Shown here: positions 24,891 through 34,214 of the stretch, piece after piece
How the letters are laid out: every line of letters begins with the position of its first letter
How positions within the stretch are numbered: position 1 is the stretch's first letter
DNA from: JASLQO01 sp002327525
Lineage (GTDB): Bacteria > Pseudomonadota > Gammaproteobacteria > Pseudomonadales > Azotimanducaceae
DNA: 64,000 nucleotides
Assembly (NCBI GenBank): GCA_030744435.1
Contig: JASLQO010000018.1
Span: forward strand, 1-64,000
Direction of reading: 5' to 3'
Made by a program: the position numbers and the translations under genes
The notes under the pieces: model-generated
What the model was told of the DNA's origin: nothing
Databases searched by the model: none
What the model saw: only the letters and a program-made list of their open reading frames with translations

Positions 24891-25224
24891 AAGCTGCTAC
24901 CGAGTGTGTCTGGCTTTGCTGGCTGCGCTGAGTGTGACGACCGCGCTGCCGGGTAGTGCCGCGTCGGTCAGCCGTGTCGAGTTGGTGGAGGACACGGGAG
25001 TGATCCACGCGATCGACTATGGGCGCAATCAGATGATCATCGACGGGGTGCGCTTCTCGGTGTCGGCGGGAGCGCGTATCCGTATTCGAGGAGATACTGG
25101 CACATTCACGGGGTTGGTCAAAGGCATGAAGGTATCGTACGTATTCGAGAACCGTTCGCGAACCAACCGGGTAATCATGGTTCTGGAGCAGTTGCCGGAC
25201 AACACTATAATCGAGCGCAACTGA
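24880..25224 (+). CDS. small exported protein in PilY2 position
   Basis: 114 residues with a signal peptide (LALLAALSVTTALPGSAAS) and a compact beta-rich mature part of about 80 residues (VIHAIDYGRNQMIIDGVRFSV, GLVKGMKVSYVF). It overlaps the pilY1 end by 11 bases and occupies the place of pilY2 in Pseudomonas. Sequence likeness to PilY2 cannot be judged by eye, so no symbol is given. Likely a periplasmic helper of PilY1 or pilus assembly. Confidence 0.7.
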   Translation: MRTRSCYRVCLALLAALSVTTALPGSAASVSRVELVEDTGVIHAIDYGRNQMIIDGVRFSVSAGARIRIRGDTGTFTGLVKGMKVSYVFENRSRTNRVIMVLEQLPDNTIIERN

Positions 25225-25237
25225 CACCGCGACGCGG

Positions 25238-25792
25238 TTAACAACGCAACGCTTTCCCGCGCGCATCTTCTGGAATGCCGTCGCCATTGCGATCGTGTGC
25301 GTGACGAACGCGCCCGGTCGCGTTGACGATGATCTGCCGACTGAACAGAGGGTCGCCATCGGGGGGACAATACTGAAAGTGCCCGTTTTGCCAGTCGGTG
25401 AGGCCGTTGGCCCTGAATAGCAGGTACGAGCGATTTCTGAATGCGCGCCAGTAAATGCGCTCGCCACCCCGCATGGCCGGCAGGCGCGCGGTGATCTTGT
25501 CGGCACCGTCGACTCTGCGGTTGGCGTTGTGGTCGGTGAACACGAGGGCGCCCTCGTGCCAATGGTTGCGGTGGCCGCAGCGGTCGATGCCGGGGCACAG
25601 TGTTGCGTTGGTTCTGTGGACGATAGCGGTATGGCGGGCCGTCTGCACCGCGCCGATGATGGCGTTGATTCTGGCGCTCGCCGTCCAGGTGGCGAGCATA
25701 TGTGGAAACTCCACCGTCGCCGCACGCACTACGACGGCCGCGATGGCGAGGGTTACCAGAAGTTCGATGAGTGTGTAGCCGCGCATGGACAT
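25238..25792 (-). CDS. type IV pilus pseudopilin, GspH/FimT family
   Basis: 184 residues. The leader MSMRG is followed by YTLIELLVTLAIAAVVVRAA; INAIIGAVQTARHTAIVHRTNATLCPG matches the GspH/FimT body. Two loops, DHNANRRVDGAD and DRNGDGIPEDA, look like Ca-binding EF-type loops. It is transcribed toward the pilin operon and separately from it, downstream of pilR/pilS. It has no clear ribosome site; ATGs at 25792 and 25786 are both possible. A second FimT-type protein besides the one at 17224. Confidence 0.82.
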   Translation of the reverse strand: MSMRGYTLIELLVTLAIAAVVVRAATVEFPHMLATWTASARINAIIGAVQTARHTAIVHRTNATLCPGIDRCGHRNHWHEGALVFTDHNANRRVDGADKITARLPAMRGGERIYWRAFRNRSYLLFRANGLTDWQNGHFQYCPPDGDPLFSRQIIVNATGRVRHAHDRNGDGIPEDARGKALRC

Positions 25793-25876
25793 GTATGCAG
25801 CACACCACACCAACAAGCGTTGCGATGTCGGCCATCGGCCCGGGATGAGGTGCGAACAGCACCGATGGGCTGGTGC

Positions 25877-27268
25877 TTACTCGAGCTCGAGTTTCTTCAG
25901 TCGGTAACGCAGGGCACGAAATGTGATCCCCAGACGTTTCGCCGCCGCGGTCTTGTTCCAGCGGGTCGCCTCCAGAGCCGTGGTGATGAGACCGCGTTCG
26001 ATGTTCTCCAGGTGCTCTTCGAGCGAGACGCCATCCGGCAGCGTGAGTGGTCGCGCATCATCTGGCATGTGCGGGTCGCTGGACGGATCTTTCGAATCGG
26101 CGGCCTGCTCTGGCGCCGAAAGATCGTGGGGTTCATCGGCAAGGCGCAGGTCGTGGATTTCGATGCACCCGTCATCGCACAACGTAAAGGCACGCTCGAG
26201 GGCGTTCGCCAGTTCACGCACGTTGCCGGGGAAGGAGTAGGCCGTGAGCGCGCTCATGGCAGACTTGCTGATCTGCGGTTTATCCGTGCCGTAGCCGGCG
26301 GCGATTCGTGTGAGAATTTGTTCCGCGAGTTCGGCGATGTCGCCCGCTCTTTCCCGCAGGCTCGGCATGGGCAGTTCAATTACGTTGAGCCGGTAGTACA
26401 GGTCCTGACGAAATCGGCCCGCCGCGACCTCGCTGGCCAGATCCTTGTGCGTGGCGCAGAGGATACGCACGTCGATGCTCGTCTCCGCGGCATCGCCCAC
26501 CGCGCGCGCGGCTTTCTCCTGGATGGCGCGCAGCAGTTTCACCTGCATCGACAATGGCAGGTCGGCAACCTCGTCGAGAAACAGCGTGCCGCCTTCCGCA
26601 GCCTGAAACAGTCCCTGCTTGTCGGCAACCGCACCAGTGAAGCTGCCTTTCACATGTCCGAAGAACTCACTTTCCATCAGTTCACTCGGAATCGCGCCGC
26701 AGTTCACGGGCACGAAGGGCGTTTCGCCGCGAGGCCCGAGTTCGTGGATCAAACGTGCCGCCACTTCCTTGCCGGAACCGGATTCGCCGCTGACGTAGAT
26801 CGGTACCTGGCTGCGCGCGAGCTTCGCGATCTGCGCGCGCAGGCGTTCCATGACCTCTGACGTGCCGGTGAGCCGTGCACTGGTGTCGGTTTCGGGAACC
26901 GGCGTGACTTTGAGCGCGGCGTCGACCAGTGAGCGCAGTTGTTCGAGATCTACGGGTTTCTGCACGAAGTCGAAAGCACCGGCTTTCAGCGCGCTGATGG
27001 CGGTATCCATGTTGCCATGTGCCGTGATCACGGCGACCGGCAGGTTTGGTACGGATTGGGTGATGTGATCGACGATCTCGAGACCGCTGCCATCCGGCAG
27101 TTTCATATCGGTTAGACAAAGATCGAACGACTCGTTGTTCAGGAGTTCGGTGGCGCGCGTGACGTTCTCTGCGGCGGTGGTATCGATGTTCATCCGGCCC
27201 AGTGTGATTTCGAGCAGCTCGCGGATGTCGGGTTCGTCGTCGATGATGAGCGCACGCTTATTGGTCAA
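25877..27268 (-). CDS. pilR: sigma54-dependent response regulator PilR
   Basis: 463 residues. An N-terminal receiver domain (RALIIDDEPDIRELLEI, phospho-Asp in LCLTDMKLPDGSG, Lys in FVQKPVDL) is followed by the AAA+ domain, with Walker A GESGSGKEVAA, the sigma54-contact loop GSFTGA, and Walker B GGTLFLDEV. The C-terminal Fis-type helix-turn-helix reads LITTALEATRWNKTAAAKRLGITFRALRYRLKK. The start is TTG 27268 with GGAG upstream. PilR is known to activate pilA transcription with RpoN. It lies next to pilS as expected. Confidence 0.92.
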   Translation of the reverse strand: MTNKRALIIDDEPDIRELLEITLGRMNIDTTAAENVTRATELLNNESFDLCLTDMKLPDGSGLEIVDHITQSVPNLPVAVITAHGNMDTAISALKAGAFDFVQKPVDLEQLRSLVDAALKVTPVPETDTSARLTGTSEVMERLRAQIAKLARSQVPIYVSGESGSGKEVAARLIHELGPRGETPFVPVNCGAIPSELMESEFFGHVKGSFTGAVADKQGLFQAAEGGTLFLDEVADLPLSMQVKLLRAIQEKAARAVGDAAETSIDVRILCATHKDLASEVAAGRFRQDLYYRLNVIELPMPSLRERAGDIAELAEQILTRIAAGYGTDKPQISKSAMSALTAYSFPGNVRELANALERAFTLCDDGCIEIHDLRLADEPHDLSAPEQAADSKDPSSDPHMPDDARPLTLPDGVSLEEHLENIERGLITTALEATRWNKTAAAKRLGITFRALRYRLKKLELE

Positions 27269-27299
27269 TTCAGTACTCCGGATTCAGGAGATGGGGAAC

Positions 27300-28925
27300 T
27301 CACGCCGTCAGGCGATCGGGGTGGGTGAAAGTGATCCTGAAGCAGCTCCCGTGTCCGCGAAGGGGAGAGTAGGACAACCGCGCCTGGTTCGACTCACACA
27401 GCTCACGGGATACGTAGAGTCCCAACCCCGTACCCGAGGTCTCTGTCGTGAAGATGGGTTCGAACAGATTGGCTACGTTCTCCGCCGGTACACCGAGGCC
27501 ATCGTCCTCGATGCTCAGGTACGGGCGCTCGGTGAGAACATCGATGCCACCGGCAATTCTCACCCAGGAGCAGCCGGTGCGTTGTCGGCTGTAGCGGATA
27601 CCGTTGGTAACGAGATTGGTCAGCACCTGGCGCAGCTGACTCGGGTCCATTCTTATCTCCGTTTCTGACGGGGAGATGTCGATCACGATTTCGGCCTCCT
27701 TGGCGGTTTCTCTGAACTCGTCGCGGAAGTTCTCGACCTGGGCCTTCAGATTCATGCGCTCCGGGCTGGGTTTGATGCGCCTGGACATATCCAGCACGTT
27801 CTCTATCACATCGTTCATACGGATGCAGTGGGCGTGAATGATCTCGGTGAGGCGTTCATCGCCCTGGTCGAGGCTGTCGGACTCGTGCAGCAGCTGGGCG
27901 GCGTGGCTGATCGCGCCTAGCGGATTGCGAATCTCGTGCGCGATACTCGCCGACAGGCGGCCGATCGAAGCCAGTTTCAGCTGCTGCGCCTGTTGCTGAA
28001 TCTCACCGATGTCTTCGATGAAGATGGTGACGTCGCCGTAGGCATCGTTTGGCCGTACCGGCAGGAAGTTGGCGCGCACTTCCGGGGTAGCGGCATCCGC
28101 CTGAAAGGGCGGGCTGCGCATGGTGAGATCGTTGCGCCAGCGCTCCAGACGCTCGAGCAGCATTACCGGCAGGCGAGTGAGTTCGTTGTCCGGTCGCTCG
28201 CCGAGTAGACCCCGCGCGGATTGATTGGACATGCGGATATTGTTCTTGTGATCCACGAGGACGATGCCTGTTCGCATACGCTGGACGATCAACCGGTTGA
28301 TGCGCTCGAGATCGGCCAGTTCCGCGGCCTGGGTGAGGGCGCGTATGTCGTTTTCCCGGATACGGTTGGACAGGGTCTGGATGGTGTACCAGAAGGCGAA
28401 GTACAGGATACCGAGGATGCCTGCCTGGAAATAATCGTATTGCGCGGATGGTAGCGAGAGTGCGAGGTAGGATTCCTCGAACAGCACCGCGATGGAGGCG
28501 AGTGCGGGCACCAGAGGGGCCGCACGCCCGGTGACGATGATGGCGCCACAAGCGACGGTAACCAGAATCAGCACACCGAGGCCACTCCCGACGCCCCCGC
28601 TCAGCAGCATCATGGTGGTGAGACTCGCGATGTCGTAGCACACGAGTAAAAAACTCAGACGCCGGTGGGAAATCAGCCTTGGTGGTAGAAACTGCAGCGC
28701 GACGGCGGAAATCAGATTGATCAGGGTATAGCCAATGGCCACCAGCACGAACAGCTCGCGATACACGATACCGATACGGGTCTCGATGGTAGCCTGGAAG
28801 AAGACCGCCAGCAGAGAAAGGCCCAAGAGTCCGCGGTAGTAGTTGTAGATCTTCAACAACCCTGCGCCGAGGCCGAACCTGCGCCGGTCTATTTCGGCGA
28901 GAATTTCCGCTCGATGGGTACTCAC
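27300..28925 (-). CDS. pilS: sensor histidine kinase PilS
   Basis: 541 residues. About six transmembrane helices lie in residues 25-190, then a PAS-like region (RMRTGIVLVDHKNNIRMSNQSARGLLG), the dimerisation/phospho-acceptor motif SIAHEIRNPLGAISHAAQLL, and the ATPase domain with N box (QVLTNLVTNGIRYS), DDGLGVP and GTGLGLYVSREL. The start is GTG 28925. Senses pilin levels in the membrane in Pseudomonas and phosphorylates PilR. The C-terminal ~30 residues end in a short basic stretch. Confidence 0.92.
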   Translation of the reverse strand: MSTHRAEILAEIDRRRFGLGAGLLKIYNYYRGLLGLSLLAVFFQATIETRIGIVYRELFVLVAIGYTLINLISAVALQFLPPRLISHRRLSFLLVCYDIASLTTMMLLSGGVGSGLGVLILVTVACGAIIVTGRAAPLVPALASIAVLFEESYLALSLPSAQYDYFQAGILGILYFAFWYTIQTLSNRIRENDIRALTQAAELADLERINRLIVQRMRTGIVLVDHKNNIRMSNQSARGLLGERPDNELTRLPVMLLERLERWRNDLTMRSPPFQADAATPEVRANFLPVRPNDAYGDVTIFIEDIGEIQQQAQQLKLASIGRLSASIAHEIRNPLGAISHAAQLLHESDSLDQGDERLTEIIHAHCIRMNDVIENVLDMSRRIKPSPERMNLKAQVENFRDEFRETAKEAEIVIDISPSETEIRMDPSQLRQVLTNLVTNGIRYSRQRTGCSWVRIAGGIDVLTERPYLSIEDDGLGVPAENVANLFEPIFTTETSGTGLGLYVSRELCESNQARLSYSPLRGHGSCFRITFTHPDRLTA

Positions 28926-28949
28926 CCGCTGACCATGGCTATTACCGTC

Positions 28950-29996
28950 TCACGAGACGAAAGGCAGCCAGCTGAACCAGCCTTTCCTGTCCTTCTTATC
29001 GCTATCCTTCTTAGCGTCATCGGATTGCTCTTGTGTACCCCTCTCGGGTGGCACGAACCCCTCCGGGTGTTCGATCTTCAACGGCGGCGGTACCTCGGGT
29101 CGGTCCAGCAACCCCAGTGTGACCAGATTGGTCCAGGAACGGTCGCGATTTCTGATCCGCTCGGTGAGTACGATGCTGCCATCGGCGTTGAATGCCGGAT
29201 GCTCGGGGTAGTTGATGGACAGGATGCGCATGTGATCGTTGGCGGCATCCGTCAGTCCCAGCTTGTAATTGGCTTCGATCAGCACGAGTAGGGCATCCGG
29301 GGTCGCCTGTGCGCCGGGGAAGTTCTCAAGCACATACTGGGCACGGTTCGCAGCCGCGATGTTGGCCCCTCTGCGCATGTAGTAGTCGGCCACGTGTATC
29401 TCCGCGCTGGCCATGAGGTTACGCAGGTAAACCATGCGCTGAGTGGCGTCCGGCGCATACTGGCTGGTCGGGAAGCGGGTCAGCAGCTGGGCGAAGTCAG
29501 CGTACGATTCCCGCGCCGAGGTTGTGTCGCGCTGCGACATATCGGTGGTGAACACACGATCTATCATCGAGCGGTTGCGGTCGAATGCGCCCAGACCCTT
29601 GAGGTAGTAGGCGTAGTCCACGTTTTTGTGTTGAGGGTGCAGACGGATGAAGCGATCGGCTGCGGTGCGGGCGGCATCGATGTCGTACGACTGATAGCGT
29701 GCGTAGATGAGTTCCAGCTGTGCTTGTTCCGCATAGCGGCCGAATGGAAACTGGGCTTCCAGTACTTCGAGCTGGGAGATGGCCTGGTCGTAGTTGCCGG
29801 AACGCAGGTAGCGCTGAGCGTTGCGATACAGGAGCTGTTCGCTGGTGTTGGTGGATAGAATGTCTTCCTCATCGTCGTCGCCGAAAAACGGAATGATCGA
29901 ACAACCCGTTGCATAGAGAGTGCTCGTGAGGATTACGGCGATCGGTACGATCGAAGAGATGATTCGTGTGATTGAAGAGATACGCGTGAATGACAT
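28950..29996 (-). CDS. bamD: outer membrane assembly lipoprotein BamD, long form
   Basis: 348 residues. The signal peptide ends in lipobox ATGC (Cys32), so the mature protein is anchored to the inner face of the outer membrane. TPR repeats follow: LYRNAQRYLRSGNYDQAISQLEVLEAQFPFGRYAEQAQL, then DFAQLLTRFPTSQYAPDATQRMVYLRN. The E. coli protein has 245 residues; here there is an extra tail of roughly 80 residues that is Pro-, Asp- and Lys-rich and ends GWFSWLPFVS. Divergent from rluD, the standard arrangement. Confidence 0.92.
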   Translation of the reverse strand: MSFTRISSITRIISSIVPIAVILTSTLYATGCSIIPFFGDDDEEDILSTNTSEQLLYRNAQRYLRSGNYDQAISQLEVLEAQFPFGRYAEQAQLELIYARYQSYDIDAARTAADRFIRLHPQHKNVDYAYYLKGLGAFDRNRSMIDRVFTTDMSQRDTTSARESYADFAQLLTRFPTSQYAPDATQRMVYLRNLMASAEIHVADYYMRRGANIAAANRAQYVLENFPGAQATPDALLVLIEANYKLGLTDAANDHMRILSINYPEHPAFNADGSIVLTERIRNRDRSWTNLVTLGLLDRPEVPPPLKIEHPEGFVPPERGTQEQSDDAKKDSDKKDRKGWFSWLPFVS

Positions 29997-30083
29997 GTGC
30001 AGTTCGTGAGCCCGGGGGATGGAAAAACTTCGCTAATTTAATGGATTACAGTACGGTTGCAACAACGAGTTTGACATCCTCGC

Positions 30084-31040
30084 ATGCGTATTATCGAAAC
30101 CGTCCTCGTGCCAGCGGAACTGGCGGGCCAGCGCACCGATAGGGCTGCCGCCGTGCTGTTTCCCGATTACTCGCGTTCTAACCTCGTACGCTGGCTGAAA
30201 GACGGCGGGCTGACCCTGGATGGTGCGAGGGTAAAAGCCAATCACAAAGTGATGGGTGGCGAGCAATTGTACCTCGATGTGGAGTCGGGCGCGGAAGCGG
30301 CCTGGGACGCGGCCCAGACGGTCGAATTCTCGGTGCTGTACGAAGACGATCATCTGCTGGTCGTGGATAAACCGGCACATGTGGTCGTGCACCCGGGTGC
30401 CGGTAATCCGGACCACACACTTGTTAACGGCCTGATCGCGCATCGAGAGGCACTGAAGCATCTGCCGCGCGCGGGTATTGTCCACCGCCTCGATAAGGAT
30501 ACCAGCGGTGTGATGGTGGTGGCGGCGAGCCTCGCGGCGCACAGGCACCTGGTGGACGCCATTCAGAATCGGGAGGTCCAGCGCGGTTATCTGGCCGTGG
30601 CGGAGGGACGCATGGTGTCGGGTCTCGACATCGATCGACCCATAGGCCGGGATCCGCGCCAGCGCACCCGACAGGCGGTGCGCGAGGATGGCAAACCGGC
30701 ACTTACCCACGTGCGGGTCCAAGAACGCTTTCGGGTGCACACACTCATAAAGGCAGCACTGGCCACGGGACGCACGCACCAGATTAGGGTGCACCTGGCA
30801 AGCATAGGGCACCCCCTGGTGGGCGATCGGCGCTATGGCGCACGTGGCCTCTTGCCGCGGGGTGGTAGCAGCGCTTTCGTGGAGAGGGTGCGCGCATTTC
30901 CGCGTCAGGCACTGCATGCGCACTCACTATCGTTCGATCATCCCGCCTCCGGGAAAACGCTCGATTTCAGCGCTCCGGTGCCTGACGACTTGCAGGGCCT
31001 GATTGATGCTCTGCGCGAGGATGCCGATGGCGCACGGTGA
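30084..31040 (+). CDS. rluD: 23S rRNA pseudouridine synthase RluD
   Basis: 318 residues. An S4 RNA-binding domain (RSNLVRWLKDGGLTLDGARV) precedes the RluA-type catalytic domain with the active-site HRLDKDTSGVMVV and TGRTHQIRVHLASIGHPLVGD. RluD makes the three pseudouridines of helix 69 (1911/1915/1917 in E. coli). Neighbouring bamD upstream and pgeF downstream (overlapping by 14 bases) match the usual order. Confidence 0.94.
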   Translation: MRIIETVLVPAELAGQRTDRAAAVLFPDYSRSNLVRWLKDGGLTLDGARVKANHKVMGGEQLYLDVESGAEAAWDAAQTVEFSVLYEDDHLLVVDKPAHVVVHPGAGNPDHTLVNGLIAHREALKHLPRAGIVHRLDKDTSGVMVVAASLAAHRHLVDAIQNREVQRGYLAVAEGRMVSGLDIDRPIGRDPRQRTRQAVREDGKPALTHVRVQERFRVHTLIKAALATGRTHQIRVHLASIGHPLVGDRRYGARGLLPRGGSSAFVERVRAFPRQALHAHSLSFDHPASGKTLDFSAPVPDDLQGLIDALREDADGAR

Positions 31041-31776
31041 AGACCTTTCGGTGATTGAGGCGGATTGGCCGGTGCCGGGGAGTATTCGGGCGTTTACGAC
31101 CACCCGGCAAGGTGGCGTGAGCCGGGGACGCTACGCGGGCCTCAACGTGGCCACACACACCGGCGATGTCAAAGAGGCGGTCGCGCACAATAGAGCCGCC
31201 TTGCTGACGGCGATGCCGGGCTGCAGGCACCTGCAGTGGCTTAAACAGGTGCACGGTGTGCGGTGTGTACGAGCGACCCGCAAGAGCTGCATTGCGGTTC
31301 CGGAGGCGGATGCAGCCTGGACCGACGAGACGGGGCTCGGACTCGTGATTCAGACAGCGGATTGTGTACCGGTGGTTCTGGCGGAAGCATCGGGTGGAAA
31401 AATCGCGGCCCTGCATGGTGGGTGGCGTGGGCTTGTCGACGGCATCGTGGAGCGCACCGTGGAAGCAATGGGTGGTGAAAGTTTGACGGCGTGGGTGGGC
31501 CCATCGATCGGTGCACAAGCTTACGAAGTCGGTGTAGATGTTTTTGAGGCAGTCGCCGCGATCGTCGACGCCAGGCAGGTGATGCGAGAGACGGTGGCAC
31601 AAGGCAAGTGGATGCTGAACCTGTTCGAGTTCACTCGCCTTCTGCTGCAGATGGCGTGCGTGCGGGAGGTCTGCATATCCGGTGTGTGTACTCATACCGA
31701 TGAGCGCTTCTATTCATACCGGCGCGATGGTGCCACGGGGCGTATGGCCACTGTGGTGTGGAAGAGCGAGGGCTAG
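31027..31776 (+). CDS. pgeF: peptidoglycan editing factor / polyphenol oxidase family (YfiH)
   Basis: 249 residues of the DUF152/YfiH family. Conserved metal and active-site stretches are GLNVATHTGD, LKQVHG, DAAWTDETGLGLVIQTADCVPV, AALHGGWRGLVDGI and SGVCTHTDERFYSYRRDG. Family members remove wrongly incorporated L-Ser from peptidoglycan precursors in E. coli; others have purine nucleoside activity. ATG 31027 has GAGG upstream and overlaps the rluD end. The stop shares CTAG with the convergent gene. Confidence 0.9.
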   Translation: MAHGEDLSVIEADWPVPGSIRAFTTTRQGGVSRGRYAGLNVATHTGDVKEAVAHNRAALLTAMPGCRHLQWLKQVHGVRCVRATRKSCIAVPEADAAWTDETGLGLVIQTADCVPVVLAEASGGKIAALHGGWRGLVDGIVERTVEAMGGESLTAWVGPSIGAQAYEVGVDVFEAVAAIVDARQVMRETVAQGKWMLNLFEFTRLLLQMACVREVCISGVCTHTDERFYSYRRDGATGRMATVVWKSEG

Positions 31777-32273
31777 GGAGCCGGGCTGCAATTCTCGATG
31801 ATGTTGTCCTTGGCGTCGGCGATACGCTGCTGGCGTTCATCCTCGCCAACCACGCGTTCCGTACCGTCGCGGCTGCGCACCTTGATTCGATTGGAGTTTT
31901 GCAGTTTCTGCAAAACGGCGCGTGACTTCTCGCAGTTTTCGGCACGCACCCGGGCCAATTCCTCTTCTCGCTCGCGTTTATTGCGTTCGATGTCGTCGAG
32001 TATGGAACGCTGTTGCGGGCTGATAGCGTCCTGCTGAATGTCGGGTTCTTCGCGACCGTTGGAAGTTATGACATTGGTACGCAGGTTGGTGGTATCGAGG
32101 GTATCGGCCATGGCATTGCGCGGGGGCTTCTGAGAATAATTGACCACGCCGTTGGAATCGATCCAGCGATAAACAGTGGCGCCGAGTAGAAAAGGCAGGC
32201 AAACGATCAATGCGGTCCGTGTGGCTGTGCCAGAGCGTTTCGTCAATTTTGATGCTTGCCTTGTCGCGCGCAT
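31773..32273 (-). CDS. DUF4124 domain protein
   Basis: 166 residues. A transmembrane or signal helix (ALIVCLPFLLGATV) leads directly into the DUF4124 motif YRWIDSNGVVNYSQKPP. The rest is a charged, probably coiled-coil region (LDDIERNKREREEELARVRAENCEKSRAVLQKL) and a short C-terminal part with one Cys. Function unknown; many such proteins sit in the envelope. The chosen ATG 32273 avoids an unlikely 33-residue extension. Divergent from ilvB, as in P. aeruginosa. Its stop overlaps pgeF in a shared CTAG. Confidence 0.78.
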   Translation of the reverse strand: MRATRQASKLTKRSGTATRTALIVCLPFLLGATVYRWIDSNGVVNYSQKPPRNAMADTLDTTNLRTNVITSNGREEPDIQQDAISPQQRSILDDIERNKREREEELARVRAENCEKSRAVLQKLQNSNRIKVRSRDGTERVVGEDERQQRIADAKDNIIENCSPAP

Positions 32274-32385
32274 CGCCAATCCCGCCTGAAAACGCCAGGT
32301 TATCAAAGGCACGGCACCGGTTCCCAATGAATTCGACGCTTCGAGCGGGTAGCCAGGAAGAATTGCCAGCAATGTCGCAGTTTCG

Positions 32386-32414
32386 TTGACATTGAGGTGT
32401 CATCCACCAACAAT
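32386..32414 (+). promoter_or_regulatory. candidate promoter of ilvB operon
   Basis: A perfect TTGACA (32386-32391) and a weak AACAAT (32409-32414) are 17 bases apart, about 30 bases before the ilvB start. No attenuator peptide or terminator hairpin is visible in the short leader. Confidence 0.35.
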
Positions 32415-32444
32415 TGCGGGTTCTTTTGCGTGCGGAAAGGAGTC

Positions 32445-34214
32445 ATGTCGGAAGTACTGTCGGGCGGCGATATGTTGGTGCGTGCCCTGCAAGACGAAGG
32501 GGTGGAGTATCTGTTCGGGTACCCCGGCGGTGCCGCTCTGCATATATACGACGCCATTTTCAGGCAGCAGAAAGTGGAGCACATTCTCGTGCGCCATGAA
32601 CAGGCTGCGACACATATGGCCGATGGGTATGCGCGTGCCACGGGCAAGCCGGGTGTGGTGCTGGTGACCTCGGGTCCCGGGGCGACCAATGCAGTAACGG
32701 GTATTGCCACCGCGTACATGGACTCTATTCCCATGGTCGTGATTTCAGGCCAGGTACCGAGCGATCAGATCGGCACCGATGCATTCCAGGAAACCGACAT
32801 GCTCGGTGTATCCCGTCCTGTGGTGAAGCATAGCTTCCTGGTGCGCGACTGTGGCGAGATTGCGGAAGTTGTGAAAAAGGCCTTTCATATTGCCACCACC
32901 GGTCGTCCCGGTCCGGTCGTCATCGACGTACCGAAGGATACGACCGATCCTGCCGTGACCGCCGAGTACTCGTATCCGGACAGTGTGGAGATGCGTTCCT
33001 ACAAACCGGCGGTACGCGGGAACGGGCGGCAGCTGCGCAAGGCGGTCGAGAAGCTGTTGTCCTCGAAGCGGCCGATGATATACAGCGGCGGCGGGGTCGT
33101 GCAGGGCAATGGGGCATCGCGGCTCACCAGCATTGCGAGACGTCTCGGCTTCCCCGTGACCAACACCCTGATGGGGCTTGGTGGGTTCCCGGGTGACGAT
33201 CCACAGTTCGTCGGCATGCTCGGTATGCATGGCACTTACGAAGCCAATATGGGAATGCATCACGCCGACCTGATTCTGGCGATTGGTGCGCGCTTCGACG
33301 ACCGGGTCACCAACAATCCGGCCAAGTTCTGTCCCGATGCTACCATCGTGCACATCGATGCGGATCCCGCGTCCATCTCGAAGATCATCAGCGCCGATAT
33401 CCCGATCGTCGGTCAGGTCGCAAACGTATTGACCGAGCTCGACAAAATGCTTGAGACGGCACTGGAGAATCAACCGGATGCACTTGATAAGGACGCCCAC
33501 AAGGCGTGGTGGGAGCGCATCGAGCAGTGGCGTGCCGCCCACGGCCTCAATCACGATATGAGACCCGAGGCCGGCAAGCCGATACTGCCACAGATGGTGA
33601 TTCAGTCGCTGTACCGGGCCACTGGCGGCGATGCCATCGTGACCAGTGATGTGGGTCAGCATCAGATGTTCGCCGCTCAGTACTACAAGTTCTCGCAGCC
33701 GCGGCGCTGGGTGAATTCTGGCGGCCTCGGCACGATGGGATTCGGCCTGCCGTCGGCGATGGGGGCACAGTTTGCATACCCAAACGAAACGGTCGCCTGC
33801 GTGACTGGTGAGGGCAGTTTTATGATGAACATGCAGGAACTGTCCACCTGCCTGCAGTACGGCCTGCCGATCAAGATCGTGTGCCTCAATAACCAGGCTC
33901 TCGGCATGGTGAAGCAGTGGCAGGACATGCAATATGGGGGACGCCACTCCAGCAGCACCTATGCGGATTCGTTGCCGGACTTCAAAACCATCGCGGAGTC
34001 TTTTGGCCATGTCGGGTTTCGCATAGACAAGGCCGAAGATCTCGAAGGGGCGATGCGAGAGACTTTTTCAGCCGAGCTGAAAAAGCGTGTCGTGTTTCTG
34101 GATGTGTGGGTCGACAGCAATGAACACGTCTATCCGATGTCCATCAAGGGCGGGTCCATGCAGGACATGTATCTCAACAAGATTACGGATAGCCAGGCCG
34201 GAGATTACATGTGA
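32445..34214 (+). CDS. ilvB: acetolactate synthase large subunit
   Basis: 589 residues, thiamine-diphosphate enzyme for the first shared step of valine, leucine and isoleucine synthesis. N-terminal LVRALQDEGVEYLFGYPGGAALHIYDA carries the catalytic Glu region (HEQAATHMADGYARATGKPGV). The C-terminal ThDP motif is GEGSFMMNMQELSTCLQYGLPIKIVCLNNQALGMV. ATG 32445 has AAGGAG upstream; the longer frame is rejected. Its TGA overlaps the small-subunit start. Equivalent to ilvI in some nomenclatures. Confidence 0.95.
   Translation: MSEVLSGGDMLVRALQDEGVEYLFGYPGGAALHIYDAIFRQQKVEHILVRHEQAATHMADGYARATGKPGVVLVTSGPGATNAVTGIATAYMDSIPMVVISGQVPSDQIGTDAFQETDMLGVSRPVVKHSFLVRDCGEIAEVVKKAFHIATTGRPGPVVIDVPKDTTDPAVTAEYSYPDSVEMRSYKPAVRGNGRQLRKAVEKLLSSKRPMIYSGGGVVQGNGASRLTSIARRLGFPVTNTLMGLGGFPGDDPQFVGMLGMHGTYEANMGMHHADLILAIGARFDDRVTNNPAKFCPDATIVHIDADPASISKIISADIPIVGQVANVLTELDKMLETALENQPDALDKDAHKAWWERIEQWRAAHGLNHDMRPEAGKPILPQMVIQSLYRATGGDAIVTSDVGQHQMFAAQYYKFSQPRRWVNSGGLGTMGFGLPSAMGAQFAYPNETVACVTGEGSFMMNMQELSTCLQYGLPIKIVCLNNQALGMVKQWQDMQYGGRHSSSTYADSLPDFKTIAESFGHVGFRIDKAEDLEGAMRETFSAELKKRVVFLDVWVDSNEHVYPMSIKGGSMQDMYLNKITDSQAGDYM

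Noticed and set aside
32274..32444. Attenuator before ilvB
   Set aside because: No leader peptide rich in Val, Leu or Ile and no terminator hairpin are present in the short leader.
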